NCBI GenBank assembly: GCA_903895005.1 | Contig: CAITSH010000401.1 | Coordinates: forward strand, 1-13,632 | Origin: an uncultured Pseudomonadota bacterium | GTDB taxonomy: Bacteria; Pseudomonadota; Gammaproteobacteria; Burkholderiales; SG8-39 | Direction of reading: 5' to 3' | DNA length: 13,632 nt | In this document: piece by piece, positions 13,501 to 13,632 of the stretch | Numbering within the stretch: the stretch's first letter is position 1 | How the letters are laid out: every line of letters begins with the position of its first letter | Translations under genes and position numbers: made by a program | Notes under the pieces: model-generated | Told to the model about the DNA's origin: nothing | The model's database searches: none | Seen by the model: the letters and a program-made list of their open reading frames with translations, nothing else

Positions 13501-13632
13501 TTAAGTTCGAAGCGCAATGGGTATGGGCTTGAGGCCGAAGAGTACCTCGTGCGGGGTCAGGTAGCCAAGACACTTGCGTGGTCGTTGGTTTAGCTGGTCT
13601 GCAATCGATCGGAGTTTGGCTTCGGTTAGCCG
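13501..13632 (-). CDS. IS30 family transposase, C-terminal fragment (cut by window edge)
   Basis: The last 43 codons and TAA stop of a minus-strand gene that continues off the right edge. The translation contains LNQRPRKCLGYLTPHEVLFG, the highly conserved C-terminal end of IS30-family DDE transposases, whose final catalytic Glu normally lies just upstream of this segment, then ends PIPIALRT. The three catalytic DDE residues are outside the window, so intactness cannot be judged. The gene is transcribed toward mtnA. Confidence 0.9.
   Translation of the reverse strand, partial: RLTEAKLRSIADQLNQRPRKCLGYLTPHEVLFGLKPIPIALRT
13501..13632 (-). mobile_element. IS30 family insertion sequence, one end (minimum extent)
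   Basis: The transposase fragment shows that an insertion sequence enters from the right. Its terminal inverted repeat should lie between 13429 and 13500 but cannot be fixed without the other end; the stretch AGCTATTTTGCGAATTTAAG (13487-13506) is the most likely inner part of that repeat. Only the protein-coding extent is given. Confidence 0.75.

Noticed and set aside
1..13632. CRISPR array or other regularly spaced repeats
   Set aside because: No repeat-spacer periodicity was seen on reading; the only short repeats are the TTATTG-type units at 2651-2686.

Overview
The right three quarters of the window (about 2.7-13.4 kb) look like betaproteobacterial chromosome. The gene order mltG-tmk-holB-pilZ-tatD, divergent from ygfZ followed by a DUF4936-type gene and an NRDE/TANGO2-type gene, is typical of that class. 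An order such as Nitrosomonadales is plausible but cannot be fixed from this sequence alone.

Positions 1 to about 2620 appear to be the right end of an integrative element. At 2565-2620 lies an isolated 3' part of a tRNA-Leu(UAA) gene, from the anticodon loop to CCA, with no 5' half in front of it. This is the scar left by a tyrosine-recombinase element that enters a tRNA gene. The restored tRNA gene and the integrase would lie off the left edge. The element segment carries an unrecognised protein gene running off the left edge, a small XRE-type repressor, a short secreted protein and two or three small hypothetical genes. Two clean palindromes, at 737-753 and 1065-1076, sit where operators or a terminator would be expected.

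The backbone begins with a DUF1178 zinc-ribbon gene (+). On the minus strand, read from 7701 down to 3213, is a tightly packed operon. It holds mltG (septal murein lytic transglycosylase), tmk (dTMP kinase), holB (clamp-loader delta'), pilZ (type IV pilus assembly), tatD (metal-dependent DNase/hydrolase) and an exported ankyrin-repeat protein. Several of these genes are joined by stop/start overlaps. A divergent intergenic region with a perfect TATAAT separates it from the plus-strand set ygfZ (folate-dependent Fe-S/tRNA modification factor), a DUF4936-like gene and an NRDE/TANGO2 gene. The last overlaps a convergent GNAT acetyltransferase tail-to-tail.

The right part holds a two-gene operon (10464-13428): a fused class II aldolase/short-chain dehydrogenase, then mtnA (5-methylthioribose-1-phosphate isomerase), overlapping by 17 bases. 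The most attractive reading is a dihydroxyacetone-phosphate shunt that salvages methylthioadenosine and/or 5'-deoxyadenosine, with the aldehyde-reducing step fused to the aldolase. About 70 bases after mtnA begins the C-terminal end of an IS30-family transposase (minus strand), cut by the window edge. No CRISPR array, rRNA or complete tRNA gene was seen.
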